Of a stretch of 15,106 nt of DNA, positions 1 to 6,921 are shown piece by piece. Numbering within the stretch: position 1 is the stretch's first letter; every line of letters starts with the position of its first letter. The notes under the pieces were generated by a model. The model had not been told where the DNA came from. It ran no database searches and saw nothing but the letters and a program-made list of their open reading frames with translations. This stretch comes from JBFKAV01 sp041621405. Lineage in GTDB: Bacteria > Pseudomonadota > Alphaproteobacteria > Rhodobacterales > Rhodobacteraceae. The translations under genes were made by a program, and so were the position numbers. The stretch covers positions 1 to 15,106 of the forward strand of contig JBFKAV010000087.1 in NCBI GenBank assembly GCA_041621405.1, in the 5' to 3' direction.

Positions 1-578
1 CGGATGCCGATCTGGATCATCCGCCGGGGGTCAAGCAGCCCCTCCTCTACGGACACTCGGAACGGGTTGCCATGGGTTAGCGCCGTGCCACCGAAATAGG
101 CCGGGAATAGATCGGTGTGGCTGTCGAAGTGGATTAGGCCCAGCGGTGCTGCGGTCGCGAGTCCGCGCAGAACCGGAAGCGTGCAAAGATGGTCGCCACC
201 AACCATGAGCGGCAGGGTGCCGCGCGCCTTCAGCCGCGTGAAGAAGCCCTCGAAGCGCGCCAGTGTATCCGCTGCATCGACCGGATTCGGCCCGACATCA
301 CCAAGATCGGCCACGCGGCGCCTTTCAAATGGGCGGAGACCCGTCACCGGATGCTGAGCCCGGATCATGGTGGAAGCGTCGCGCAAAGCTCGGGGGCCGT
401 GGCGGGCACCGGGGCGGTTCGACGTACCACCATCCCACGGCAGGCCGACGATGCCGATCTCCACCTCGGCCGCGCGCTCGTGCACCTCGGGGACGTGCGG
501 CAGGCGCATGAACGTCGGCACCCCGGCAAATCGCGGCAGGTCCATTCCCGATACGGGAGTGAAGAACTCGTCCTGCAT
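1..578 (-). CDS. speB: agmatinase-family ureohydrolase, 5' part (3' end outside the window)
   Basis: The first 192 codons of an arginase/agmatinase-fold enzyme are visible; the gene runs off the left edge. These manganese enzymes hydrolyse a guanidino group to urea and an amine; agmatine to putrescine is the likely reaction, but substrate cannot be fixed from this half. Visible family marks are the N-terminal GLPWDGGTSNRPGARHGPRA block (residues 45-64), where the substrate-entry region lies, the GGDH motif with metal ligand His130, and FDSHTD with ligands Asp152, His154 and Asp156. The third metal motif (DxDxxDP) would lie outside the window. The ATG at 578 is chosen because the conserved N-terminus starts soon after it. 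No promoter was identified in the 197 bases upstream. A second, divergent member of this family lies at 11209-12147. The family call is firm; the symbol is tentative. Confidence 0.85.
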   Translation of the reverse strand, partial: MQDEFFTPVSGMDLPRFAGVPTFMRLPHVPEVHERAAEVEIGIVGLPWDGGTSNRPGARHGPRALRDASTMIRAQHPVTGLRPFERRRVADLGDVGPNPVDAADTLARFEGFFTRLKARGTLPLMVGGDHLCTLPVLRGLATAAPLGLIHFDSHTDLFPAYFGGTALTHGNPFRVSVEEGLLDPRRMIQIGI

Positions 579-775
579 TGCCCATCCTGATAGCCGACAG
601 GCCGAATGCTACGCGTGCTTGTCTCGGCAGCCAAGGCCTGGCGCGGGCCATAATTGGGCGTCCGGACGAACTGATCACGCCAATGATCTTCCGCGTCCGC
701 CTCGATCGCGTAGAGGGTCGCGCGGTTGGCCGCCGTCTCCTGCAATTTCGAAGGCTGAAGAATATCGGCCTCGGC
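579..775. other. 197-base gap between the agmatinase gene and the HNH gene, with a coding-looking stretch
   Basis: No recognised gene lies here. On the minus strand, directly after the HNH stop codon and in the same frame, about 60 codons read through with coding-like GC-rich third positions (peptide includes YAIEADAEDHWRDQFVRTPN). A TTG at 745 is the only near start, without a convincing ribosome site, and the frame continues out of frame into the agmatinase gene. It could be a small gene, the remains of one, or chance. I cannot assign a function. Confidence 0.3.
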
Positions 776-1360
776 TCAGGCCTCGAGCTCCGCATCCCAA
801 TAAAGGAAATCGATCCAACTGTCGTGGAGATGGTTCGGCGGAAAACTGCGCCCCCTGTTGCGCAATTCCTCCGATGATGGCCGGCGCGGGGGACGTCTCA
901 ACGTGAGTCCCGCAGCACGGAGGCTTCGCGAGCCCTTCCGTAGATTGCACTGCGCACAGGCGGCAACCACGTTTTCCCAACTTGTGATCCCGCCGCGCGA
1001 ACGCGGTACCACGTGGTCGAAGGTCAAATCACCTCTCGCGCCGCAGTACTGGCAGCAAAACCCGTCACGAAGAAACAGGTTGAAACGCGTGAAGGCCACG
1101 CGCTTCTGGGGCCTTACATACTCCCTCAATACCACGACCGACGGAATTCGGATCTCGGTAGTCGGACTGCGGACCACCTTCTCGTACTCTGCGATGATCG
1201 TCACCCGGTCCAGAAAGGCTGCTTTCACAGCCTCTTGCCAGGGCCAGATCGAAAGTGGGTAGTAGCTGAGCGGGCGGTAGTCAGCATTCAGAACGAGAGC
1301 CGGGTGCTGTTTCGCGCCAGCCGGCTCGCGCACGAATGTTGTCCTGAAGTCGCCGTCCAT
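776..1360 (-). CDS. HNH endonuclease family protein
   Basis: A 194-residue protein of the HNH nuclease family common in Alphaproteobacteria. The N-terminal half (VLNADYRPLSYYPLS, residues 23-37) is a conserved family block. The nuclease domain sits at about 103-145: two zinc-knuckle CxxC pairs (Cys103/Cys106 and Cys135/Cys138) flank the core with His116 of the DHVVPRSRGG motif, Asn130 and Asn139. The C-terminus ends in the usual WIDFLYWD-type tail. The start at 1360 is chosen because GGAG lies 6 bases upstream and the homologous N-terminus begins there; the frame is open much further upstream (to 1759), but that stretch is antisense to the VOC gene. Cellular role is unknown; these proteins are usually chromosomal singletons, not tied to restriction systems. 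Confidence 0.9.
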   Translation of the reverse strand: MDGDFRTTFVREPAGAKQHPALVLNADYRPLSYYPLSIWPWQEAVKAAFLDRVTIIAEYEKVVRSPTTEIRIPSVVVLREYVRPQKRVAFTRFNLFLRDGFCCQYCGARGDLTFDHVVPRSRGGITSWENVVAACAQCNLRKGSRSLRAAGLTLRRPPRRPSSEELRNRGRSFPPNHLHDSWIDFLYWDAELEA

Positions 1361-1432
1361 CACAGACTCCGCCCTTCCCCAGTCCACCGCGTCCGCGGCA
1401 CCAGAGCGGAGCCCCGCTCCAGCTTGCGAACG

Positions 1433-1460
1433 ACTATATCTGGCGCCTTGCGCCATGCAA
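1433..1460 (-). promoter_or_regulatory. putative sigma-70 type promoter for the HNH gene
   Basis: On the minus strand a -35 element TTGCAT (1455-1460) and a -10 element TATAGT (1433-1438) are separated by 16 bases, about 70 bases upstream of the HNH start. The fit to the housekeeping consensus is good and the position is right; this is prediction only. Confidence 0.5.
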
Positions 1461-1516
1461 GCCCCGCGATCTGCGATGGGCTTGTGCATGAGGTAGCGCG
1501 CCCACATGTCAGGGCC

Positions 1517-1930
1517 ATGACGGAATTGTGGATTTCGGGCATTCTGGAAGCAGCAATCTACGCACCCGACCTGGATGCGGCCGAGGAATTCTATGGCGGT
1601 CTGCTCGGACTTCCCAAGATTGCCCGGGTAGGCGAACGCCACGTCTTCTACCGCGTGGGTTCGACCATACTTCTCGTATTCAATCCGGCGGAAACAAAGA
1701 AGCCACCAGACAACCCAGCGCTCCCAGTGCCTCCGCACGGCGCGCAGGGGCCCGGGCATGTCTGTCTTGCGGCAGGCGCCGATGCAATTGTCGGCTTACG
1801 CGAACGCCTGGAAACCGCCGGCGTGGCCATCGAAGCGGATTTCCGCTGGCCGAACGGGGCCCGTTCGCTCTACTGCCGGGATCCAGCTGGCAATTCGGTC
1901 GAGATCGCAGAGCCGAAGCTCTGGACCTGA
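1517..1930 (+). CDS. VOC / glyoxalase-bleomycin resistance superfamily protein
   Basis: A 137-residue single-module vicinal oxygen chelate protein. The typical opening LEAAIYAPDLDAAEEFY (residues 10-26), the mid-chain GHVCLAA strand (about 79-85) and the closing CRDPAGNSVEIAEP block (about 119-132) are all present; the His of GHV and the Glu of SVEI are in the usual metal-ligand places. Members bind a divalent metal and act as lyases, dioxygenases, isomerases or drug-binding proteins, and the substrate cannot be told from sequence. The ATG at 1517 follows a short AGGG with tight spacing. It is divergent from the HNH gene and its stop lies only 4 bases from the cysE stop on the opposite strand, with no room for a private terminator. 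Family call firm, function open. Confidence 0.88.
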   Translation: MTELWISGILEAAIYAPDLDAAEEFYGGLLGLPKIARVGERHVFYRVGSTILLVFNPAETKKPPDNPALPVPPHGAQGPGHVCLAAGADAIVGLRERLETAGVAIEADFRWPNGARSLYCRDPAGNSVEIAEPKLWT

Positions 1931-1934
1931 AGCG

Positions 1935-2744
1935 TCACTCGTGGTCGCGAATGATCTGATCCATCGTGATGGAAGGCTGCTCGCACCCCGCCTCGCCGAC
2001 GATCCGCGCTGGAACGCCAGCCACCGTCTTGCAGGGAGGGACTTCTGCCAGCACGACCGACCCCGCGGCGATCCGGCTGCAGGATCCTATCCTGATGTTG
2101 CCCAATACCTTGGCACCGGCCCCGATCATCACGCCGTCGCCGATCTTCGGGTGCCGGTCACCGTCTTCCTTGCCGGTGCCGCCAAGCGTCACCGAGTGCA
2201 GCATCGAGACATTGTCACCGACCACCGCTGTCTCGCCGATGACGATCGAGTGAGCATGGTCGATCATGATCCCCTGGCCAATCCTCGCAGCCGGGTGGAT
2301 GTCGACGCCGAATTGCTCAGAGATCCGCATCTGCAGGAACAAGGCGAGGTCTTTCCGCCCCTGCCTCCAGAGCCAGTGCGCCACTCGGTACGACTGTACT
2401 GCCTGGTAGCCCTTGAAGAAAAGGATCGGCTGGATGAAACGGTGGCAGGCGGGATCTCGGTCGTAGACGGCCACTAGGTCGGCCCGCGCGGCCTGGCCCA
2501 GGGTGGGATCTGAGGCGTATGCCTCTCCGGCGATTCCGTTGAGAAGCTGCTCGCCCATCTCGCCGGAGGCAAGCTTGAGCGCAATCCTGTACGCGAGCGC
2601 ACGCTCAAGCGTTGGATGGTGCAAGAGGCTTGAATGGACGAGGCCGCCAAGCAGCGGCTCGTCGCTCACGGCCGCCTCCGCCTCCTCGATGATGCGACTC
2701 CAGACGGGATCGACGCTTGCAAGTTGCGCGCGGGTCTTGGCCAT
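1935..2744 (-). CDS. cysE: serine O-acetyltransferase (CysE)
   Basis: A 269-residue enzyme that makes O-acetylserine from serine and acetyl-CoA, the first committed step of cysteine synthesis, in the cytoplasm. The N-terminal helical domain (about 1-140) contains the family block ADLVAVYDRDPACHRF. The left-handed beta-helix of hexapeptide repeats follows from about 145. By alignment to the E. coli enzyme from memory, the catalytic pair is Asp148 (VDIHP) and His163 (IDHAHS), both present, followed by the CoA-binding SVTLGGTGK and DRHPKIGDGV motifs. Start at 2744 has GGAGG 9 bases upstream. Length is normal. Placement just downstream of the GTA block fits the arrangement I recall for GTA loci in Rhodobacterales, so it also marks the outer boundary of that cluster. 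Confidence 0.97.
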   Translation of the reverse strand: MAKTRAQLASVDPVWSRIIEEAEAAVSDEPLLGGLVHSSLLHHPTLERALAYRIALKLASGEMGEQLLNGIAGEAYASDPTLGQAARADLVAVYDRDPACHRFIQPILFFKGYQAVQSYRVAHWLWRQGRKDLALFLQMRISEQFGVDIHPAARIGQGIMIDHAHSIVIGETAVVGDNVSMLHSVTLGGTGKEDGDRHPKIGDGVMIGAGAKVLGNIRIGSCSRIAAGSVVLAEVPPCKTVAGVPARIVGEAGCEQPSITMDQIIRDHE

Positions 2745-2827
2745 GGCGGACGCCCTCCGTTTGGCGCCGTTCTACACCAATCCGACGGACCTAGTCACCC
2801 ACAATGCCTTGATCTCGGACATCACGG

Positions 2828-3121
2828 CTAGCGATGCATTGCGCGGCGACGTTCCAGGAGCGCGTCGAGCACGATGGCCAGACAGGAAAGGTACTCCCTG
2901 TCTGACAGGGATTTTGGGTCCGCCAACGGCCGACAGCGAGCGGCGCCTTCGAGGGAGCCGTTGCCATAGAGCGGATGCCCGCGGTCGAGCCGTTTACGGT
3001 AGCGGTCGGCAACTTCGGCCTCGTTGACGATACGGGTGATCGCATACTCGCGGGCCGCCTCCGGCAAGCAAAACAGAGCCCGCGCCGCCACGCTGATGTC
3101 GGCGGGCGCCAATGCCCTCAT
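2828..3121 (-). CDS. small conserved protein downstream of the GTA cluster (DUF7742-like)
   Basis: A 97-residue, Ala/Arg-rich soluble protein beginning MRALAPADISVAARALFCLP and containing RITRIV-like and ADRYRKRLDRGHPLYGNGSL segments. I recognise this pattern (ADxYR, then a HPxxGxGSL turn, then an LSDxxYxxCL helix near the C-terminus) from short proteins sitting between GTA clusters and cysE in Rhodobacteraceae, now grouped as a DUF7742-type family; the family name is from memory and unverified. Function is unknown. The ATG at 3121 overlaps, as TGATG, the stop codon that the upstream DUF2793 gene would have without its frameshift, which points to translational coupling in the ancestral operon. 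The frame is intact. Confidence 0.7.
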   Translation of the reverse strand: MRALAPADISVAARALFCLPEAAREYAITRIVNEAEVADRYRKRLDRGHPLYGNGSLEGAARCRPLADPKSLSDREYLSCLAIVLDALLERRRAMHR

Positions 3122-3767
3122 CAAACCGGTCTCGGAGCCCGATGGTCGCGTAGTGCACCGCCAGCCTAACGCTACCGGCACCACCGAAGGTACCCCCCTC
3201 AGCCGTCAGCAATAGTTCGGTCGGGGCATAGTATGTCAGGGGCGTTCCAGTCAGGCCGCGGAGCCACGACCCTTCCAGCGTGCCAATTCCGCTGCCATAG
3301 CGGTCATCCGAGCCCGAGACGCCGAGGCGCCATGAAGTGAGCGTGCCCGTGATATCCGCCAGAACACGACCGATAACGCCGAACACTACGGCGTTCGCAG
3401 GAAGCTCGGGTGATGTGGTGGAAGTCGCGCCCACGGTCACGGCATGATCGAATTCGTGCACCCGGAAGCCAAGCGACGCGCCGCCTGGCGTTACCGCTAC
3501 CGCTCCCTCCGCCCAGTCGATGCCGTCGTGCAGTAGTGACACGCTCTCGTCGACGACATACGCGCGCCAGCCAGCGGCGGGCTGCTGGAAGATCCAGCCC
3601 CCGTTCTGTCGCACAGAGATCTGGCCATCCTTTCCGGACCAGGCGTTCACTGCACCAAGCGCAACCAGGTAGGTGTCTCCATCCTGTGCAGCAACTGGCG
3701 GAGTCGTCACTACGCGCGACAGAACCGACAGCTGAACCATTGCATCGATCCGGCCCAGGGCCTCGTT
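3121..3767 (-). pseudogene. remnant of a DUF2793 phage/GTA protein, 5' end deleted and 3' end frameshifted
   Basis: The reading frame from 3767 gives NEALGRIDAMVQLSVLSR followed by a DUF2793-type body (DGDTYLV, GGWIFQQPAAGWRAYVVDE, then a C-terminal domain with LTYYAPTELLLTAEGG and GSVRLAVHY). In this family the NEAL motif is preceded by about 20 residues (a QAQKHVTH-like stretch) that are missing here, together with the start codon, because the gene is fused at its 5' side to the capsid gene. Near the 3' end the frame runs 127 bases into the next gene to a stop at 2994. Restoring one base in the CCC run at 3138-3140 would instead end the protein in IGAPRPV with TGA at 3121-3123, overlapping the next ATG. 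DUF2793 proteins accompany GTA and prophage tail or head-spike genes; binding of surface sugars is a possible role, not shown here. Confidence 0.8.
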
Positions 3768-4761
3768 CGATCAGAACCGGGTAGCCCATCAGCCGCGCCG
3801 GCTCGCCGGCGGCCAGGCCGTCGGACCAGAGGAAGCGGCCGTCCGCGTCCTTCATCTTGCGCACCGCGCCCGCGGTCTTCGAGTTCATCACGAAGTTGGC
3901 GTTGGCGCGGTAGTCGGCGTCGAGCGCGTAGACGAGATCAACGATCGCGTCCGAGGGATTGGTTGCCTCGAAGTCGCCGTCCGCCCCGGTCGCCACGTAG
4001 CCGAGAGAGCCCCAGGCCCAGAGCGCTTCGTCCAACTTCGGGTGCGACAGGAAGCCCTTCGGCTTGTCGATGCCGTCACCGTCGATGAAGGCTTGCGCCT
4101 CGGCGCGGGCGAACTTCTGCGCGATGCGCTCGGCAAGCCAGCCCTCGATGTCGAACGCCGAGTCATCGAGAAGACGCTGCGAGGCCTTCGGCAGCGCCGA
4201 GAGCTCGTGCAGCGAAATCGAGATGCGCTCGATTTGGGGCGTCGAGGTCTCGTTCACCGGGCCTGCTTCCGTGCCCCAGCCCGAGCCGAGCTCGGAATGG
4301 TCGACGAGAACGTCATAGCTGTTGGCCATCACGTTCACGACGTTCGAGACCGAGCGGATCGAGGCGGTCGACTTGAGCACGCCCTTGATCGTCGCGGCAG
4401 TTTCGGGATCGACGAGGTAGCCGCCATCCGCATTCACCGCGGTCGACAGCGCCTTGCTCTCGAGGATCAGGCCCCGCAGTCCGGCATCGTCGCCCGTGCG
4501 GAGGTAGGTGTCGAACGCCTTCTGGTGCGGTGCCTCGATCTCGGCGGCCGCGGAAAGGGCGGGGCGCCCCACGGGGGCGGTCTTGCGGTCCAGCATGGTC
4601 AGTCGCTCTTCCTGTTGTTGAAGCCTCGAAGAAATGTCGGATTGGAAATCCTTGAAGTCGTTCAGAAATCCGGAGAGAGCGGATTTCACCTCCGCCGCCG
4701 CCGGAATGCCCTCGCCAGGCATGCCCTGCCCGGTCCGAGCCTTGGTCTCGGTCTTCGTCAT
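3766..4761 (-). pseudogene. GTA/HK97-type major capsid protein (g5-like), 3' end deleted
   Basis: The first 332 codons of an HK97-fold major capsid protein are intact: a scaffolding-like N-terminal arm with a coiled-coil segment (about 25-65, SALSGFLNDFKDFQSDISSR), a likely protease-removed leader, then the shell domain with NADGGYLVDPETAA (about 145-158), the TSTPQIERISISLHELSALP strand, GDGIDKPKGFL, and NFVMNSKTAGAVRKMKD. The family continues after LMGYPVLIE with a final stretch of roughly 60-70 residues forming the rest of the axial domain. Here the codons after Glu332 switch to DUF2793 sequence in another frame; the hybrid frame stops at 3304 with 153 meaningless Arg/Cys-rich residues. 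The fold lacks its last strands, so assembly is unlikely. Start at 4761 has only a weak ribosome site. Upstream neighbour is the broken protease. Confidence 0.9.
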
Positions 4762-4808
4762 CGCTTGGTTCCGTCTATGAAATGCGTCGTCAGATCGGCC
4801 GGCGGCGG

Positions 4809-5357
4809 TCAGTCGCGGGCCATCAGGCGGCGCGCCTCGTGCAAGGCCTCCGCCAGCTCGTGCAGACCAGCGTCCTCGGGGAGCGTCCCCTTGGTTCCGA
4901 CCCGCGCCTGCATGAGCATCGGGAAGGTCACCAGCGACACTTACCAAAGCTCCACTTCGTTAAGGAGCCGCCGCCCCTTGCCATCCCGTTCGGCGCGCTT
5001 CGTGCGATAGCCGATGGAAAGCCCGTCGATGGCGCCCGCCGCCACCAGCGCGGCCGCCTCCCGTCCCTTGGCCACGTCGGTCAGGATCCGGCCCCGCACC
5101 CAAAGGCCCTTCTGGTCCTCGCGCACGTCGTCCCACACGCCGATCGGCTGCGTCGGATCGTGCTGCCAGAGCATCCTCACCTTGCGTCCGCCTTTCAGCG
5201 ACGCCGTGAAGGCGCCCGGCAGAACCGCGTCGCCCCCCTGATCGGTGTTGCTGAAAACCGAGGCGTAACCCTCGATCGTGGCGTCGTCCCCCACCGTCAC
5301 GCCGCTCACTCGGCAGAACTTGGTCTCGAGCCCCAGGGCCCCGTCCTCTTCCCACAT
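4809..5357 (-). pseudogene. HK97-type prohead protease (GTA g4-like), interrupted by an in-frame stop
   Basis: This Ser protease normally trims the capsid leader during head maturation. The order is right: GYASVFSNTDQGGDAVLPGAF (31-51), His66 in LWQHDPTQPIG, Ser114 in GLSIGY, both catalytic residues present. After NEVELW a TAA (4941-4943) replaces the Glu codon expected in the conserved LWEVSLVTFP motif; a single G-to-T change (GAA to TAA) explains it. Past the stop, the same frame continues for 43 more codons of clear family sequence (VSLVTFPMLMQARVGTKG and a helical tail) to the natural TGA at 4809-4811. The 138-residue product therefore lacks the last conserved strand. The ATG at 5357 has GGAGG 8 bases upstream, overlapping the end of the previous gene. 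Confidence 0.9.
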
Positions 5358-5361
5358 GCCA

Positions 5362-5619
5362 CTAACCTCCTAGCCCGAAATCCAGATAGGCCCGTGCGAT
5401 CTCCGCCAAGACCATTGCCGCGACGCCATAGACGGCCATCCAGAGCCGCTTTTCGAGCCGCTCGATTGCCGCCTCCAGCCGCGCGAAGTTTCGCGCGACC
5501 GATTCGAGCTGGTTCTCCACGATCCGCTCATGCGCCTCGACCTGATGAATCGAAGCGAATTCGAACGGTTCGTAGAGATAGCGCGAGCCCCCGGCAGACG
5601 CGCGTCGCCGCGCCGCCAT
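5362..5619 (-). CDS. GTA head formation protein, RCAP_rcc01685 (g3.5) family
   Basis: An 85-residue protein between portal and protease, the position of orfg3.5 in the Rhodobacter capsulatus GTA. Residues 1-25 are basic (RYLYEPFEF follows), about 26-62 form an amphipathic, probably coiled-coil helix (HERIVENQLESVARNFARLE), and about 63-82 are a hydrophobic stretch (WMAVYGVAAMVLAEIARAYL) that could be a membrane segment. Its start at 5619 has GAGGAG within the last portal codons, and its stop sits 4 bases before the protease ATG, so the genes are tightly coupled. Family assignment is by size, place and sequence pattern. The frame is intact. Precise role in the particle is not established by the sequence. 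Confidence 0.8.
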   Translation of the reverse strand: MAARRRASAGGSRYLYEPFEFASIHQVEAHERIVENQLESVARNFARLEAAIERLEKRLWMAVYGVAAMVLAEIARAYLDFGLGG

Positions 5620-5623
5620 GCTC

Positions 5624-6802
5624 TCACTCCTCTTCGGAGAAGCGCGGCAGGCCCAATAGCGTGCGCTTCTCTGAGTGCGTAAGGAACGTTGCATCCGCGA
5701 TCCGCCGCCACTGCGTGTCACGCTCGGCGGCAAGCGCCGGCACCTGATCGAGGTCGGGCCGGAGTTCCACAGCCTCGCCGATGAACCCCGAAAGCCAGTG
5801 CGACACCGACGCCGCCACCTTCTGCGCCAGCGGCACGACCGTCAGCCGATAGAGAGCCCGGTTCGCCTCCTGGTAATTGGCGTAGGTCGCGTCGCCGAGG
5901 ATGCCCAGCAACATCGGCGGCACTCCGAAGGCCAGCGCGATCTCCCGCGCCGCCGCCTCCTTGGTCTTGTGGAACTCCATGTCCGAGGGGCTGAACCCCA
6001 TCGGCTTCCAGTCGAGCCCGCCCTCCAGCAGCATCGGACGCCCGGCGTTCCGCGCGCCCATGTGATAGCTCTCCATCTCGCCCACCAGGCGGTCGTACTG
6101 GTCGGCCGAGAGGCTCCCCTGCCCGTCCGCGCCCTTGTAGACGATCGCCCCCGACGGTCGCGCGGCGTTATCAAGCAGCGCCTTCGACCAGGCCGATGCC
6201 GAGTTGTGCACGTCGATGGCCGAAGCCGCCGCCTGCATCGGCGAAAGCCCGTAGTGGTCGTCCTGCGGATGGAAGCTCTTGATGTGGAGTACCGGCGCCC
6301 TGCCATCGGACATGTCGAAGCGATGCTTGCGCGCGCCTACAGTGTAGTCGTAGGCCACTGGCCACCCGTCCGGTCCCGGCACCAGGCTCATCCGGTCCGA
6401 GCGCAACACGTGCAGCTCGACCGGCAGCCCCGCGCCCGGCGTCACGGCCTCGATGTAGCCATTGCCGCTGAGCAGAAGCTGCCCGTAAAGCGCCTCGAAA
6501 AGCTCCGCCTTGCCCTGCGCCGGGTTCGGCCGCGCAACGAGCTCGAGCACCGGATGCACGTCAAACCGCCGCTCGCGATCCTTAAGGACCAAGGGCAATG
6601 CGGCTGCGGCCTCCGCGATCAGCTTGATCGAGCGAAAGCCGACCGGGTTGCCGGTGAACCCAGCGCGCGTCAGCGAGCCAGTGTCCCGCGGCGACCAGGC
6701 CGCGCGCCCCGCACCGGACCAGGCGATCACCGGCCCGGTCGCGCTTGCCTTCGCCTCGGGCGCACCCGCCTCGGCCCGACGTCTCAGGAAATCGAACACC
6801 AT
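5624..6802 (-). CDS. HK97-family portal protein (GTA g3-like)
   Basis: A full-length 392-residue portal, the ring at the capsid vertex through which DNA is pumped. Family marks in order: MVFDFLRRR start; GFRSIKLIAEAAAALPLVL (about 55-73); the HPVLELVARPNP block (about 83-94); LFEALYGQLLLSGNGYIEA (about 101-119); HIKSFHPQDDHYGLSPMQAA (wing/clip); the FGVPPMLLGILGDATYANYQEANRAL segment typical of HK97 portals (about 290-315), followed by the C-terminal helical region. No frameshift or stop is present. Start at 6802 has GAGGAG 7 bases upstream. It is separated from the large terminase by 119 bases holding two hairpins, and its stop is 4 bases from the g3.5 start. Unlike the downstream genes, it appears undamaged. 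Confidence 0.95.
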   Translation of the reverse strand: MVFDFLRRRAEAGAPEAKASATGPVIAWSGAGRAAWSPRDTGSLTRAGFTGNPVGFRSIKLIAEAAAALPLVLKDRERRFDVHPVLELVARPNPAQGKAELFEALYGQLLLSGNGYIEAVTPGAGLPVELHVLRSDRMSLVPGPDGWPVAYDYTVGARKHRFDMSDGRAPVLHIKSFHPQDDHYGLSPMQAAASAIDVHNSASAWSKALLDNAARPSGAIVYKGADGQGSLSADQYDRLVGEMESYHMGARNAGRPMLLEGGLDWKPMGFSPSDMEFHKTKEAAAREIALAFGVPPMLLGILGDATYANYQEANRALYRLTVVPLAQKVAASVSHWLSGFIGEAVELRPDLDQVPALAAERDTQWRRIADATFLTHSEKRTLLGLPRFSEEE

Positions 6803-6836
6803 CCGTCGCTCCTCATCCTACCCCGCGCGAAGACCC

Positions 6837-6883
6837 CCGGAGAGGACAGCTCCCCTCCGGTCCGCAGCGCGCGTTCCGCGCGC
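6837..6883 (-). other. two hairpins between large terminase and portal genes
   Basis: In minus-strand RNA, 6837-6860 folds into a 10-base-pair stem with a 4-base loop (one G-U pair), and 6867-6883 into a 7-base-pair GC stem with a 3-base loop. Neither is followed by a run of U on the minus strand, so they are not standard terminators; they could stabilise the portal message or mark a processing point. Confidence 0.5.
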
Positions 6884-6921
6884 GGCGCCTTCTGCCGCTC
6901 TTTGCCGAAATCGCGAGCCGC

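Noticed and set aside
1361..1759. N-terminal extension of the HNH protein to 327 residues
   Set aside because: The added part is antisense to the VOC gene, has no conserved sequence, and a good ribosome site and promoter point to the start at 1360.
1931..1934. Shared terminator between the convergent VOC and cysE genes
   Set aside because: Only 4 bases separate the stops and I see no hairpin with a T tail on either strand there.
3304..4761. Single 485-residue open frame starting at the capsid ATG
   Set aside because: Only the first 332 codons are capsid; the rest is an out-of-frame reading of the DUF2793 gene, rich in Arg and Cys and without family sequence, so it is treated as a truncated gene and not a real fusion protein.
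4042..5010. Long plus-strand open frame across the capsid and protease region
   Set aside because: It is the antisense shadow of GC-rich capsid and protease codons and matches no family by eye; the same holds for the long plus-strand frames at 5675-6925, 8797-9840, 10331-11200 and 11692-13371.
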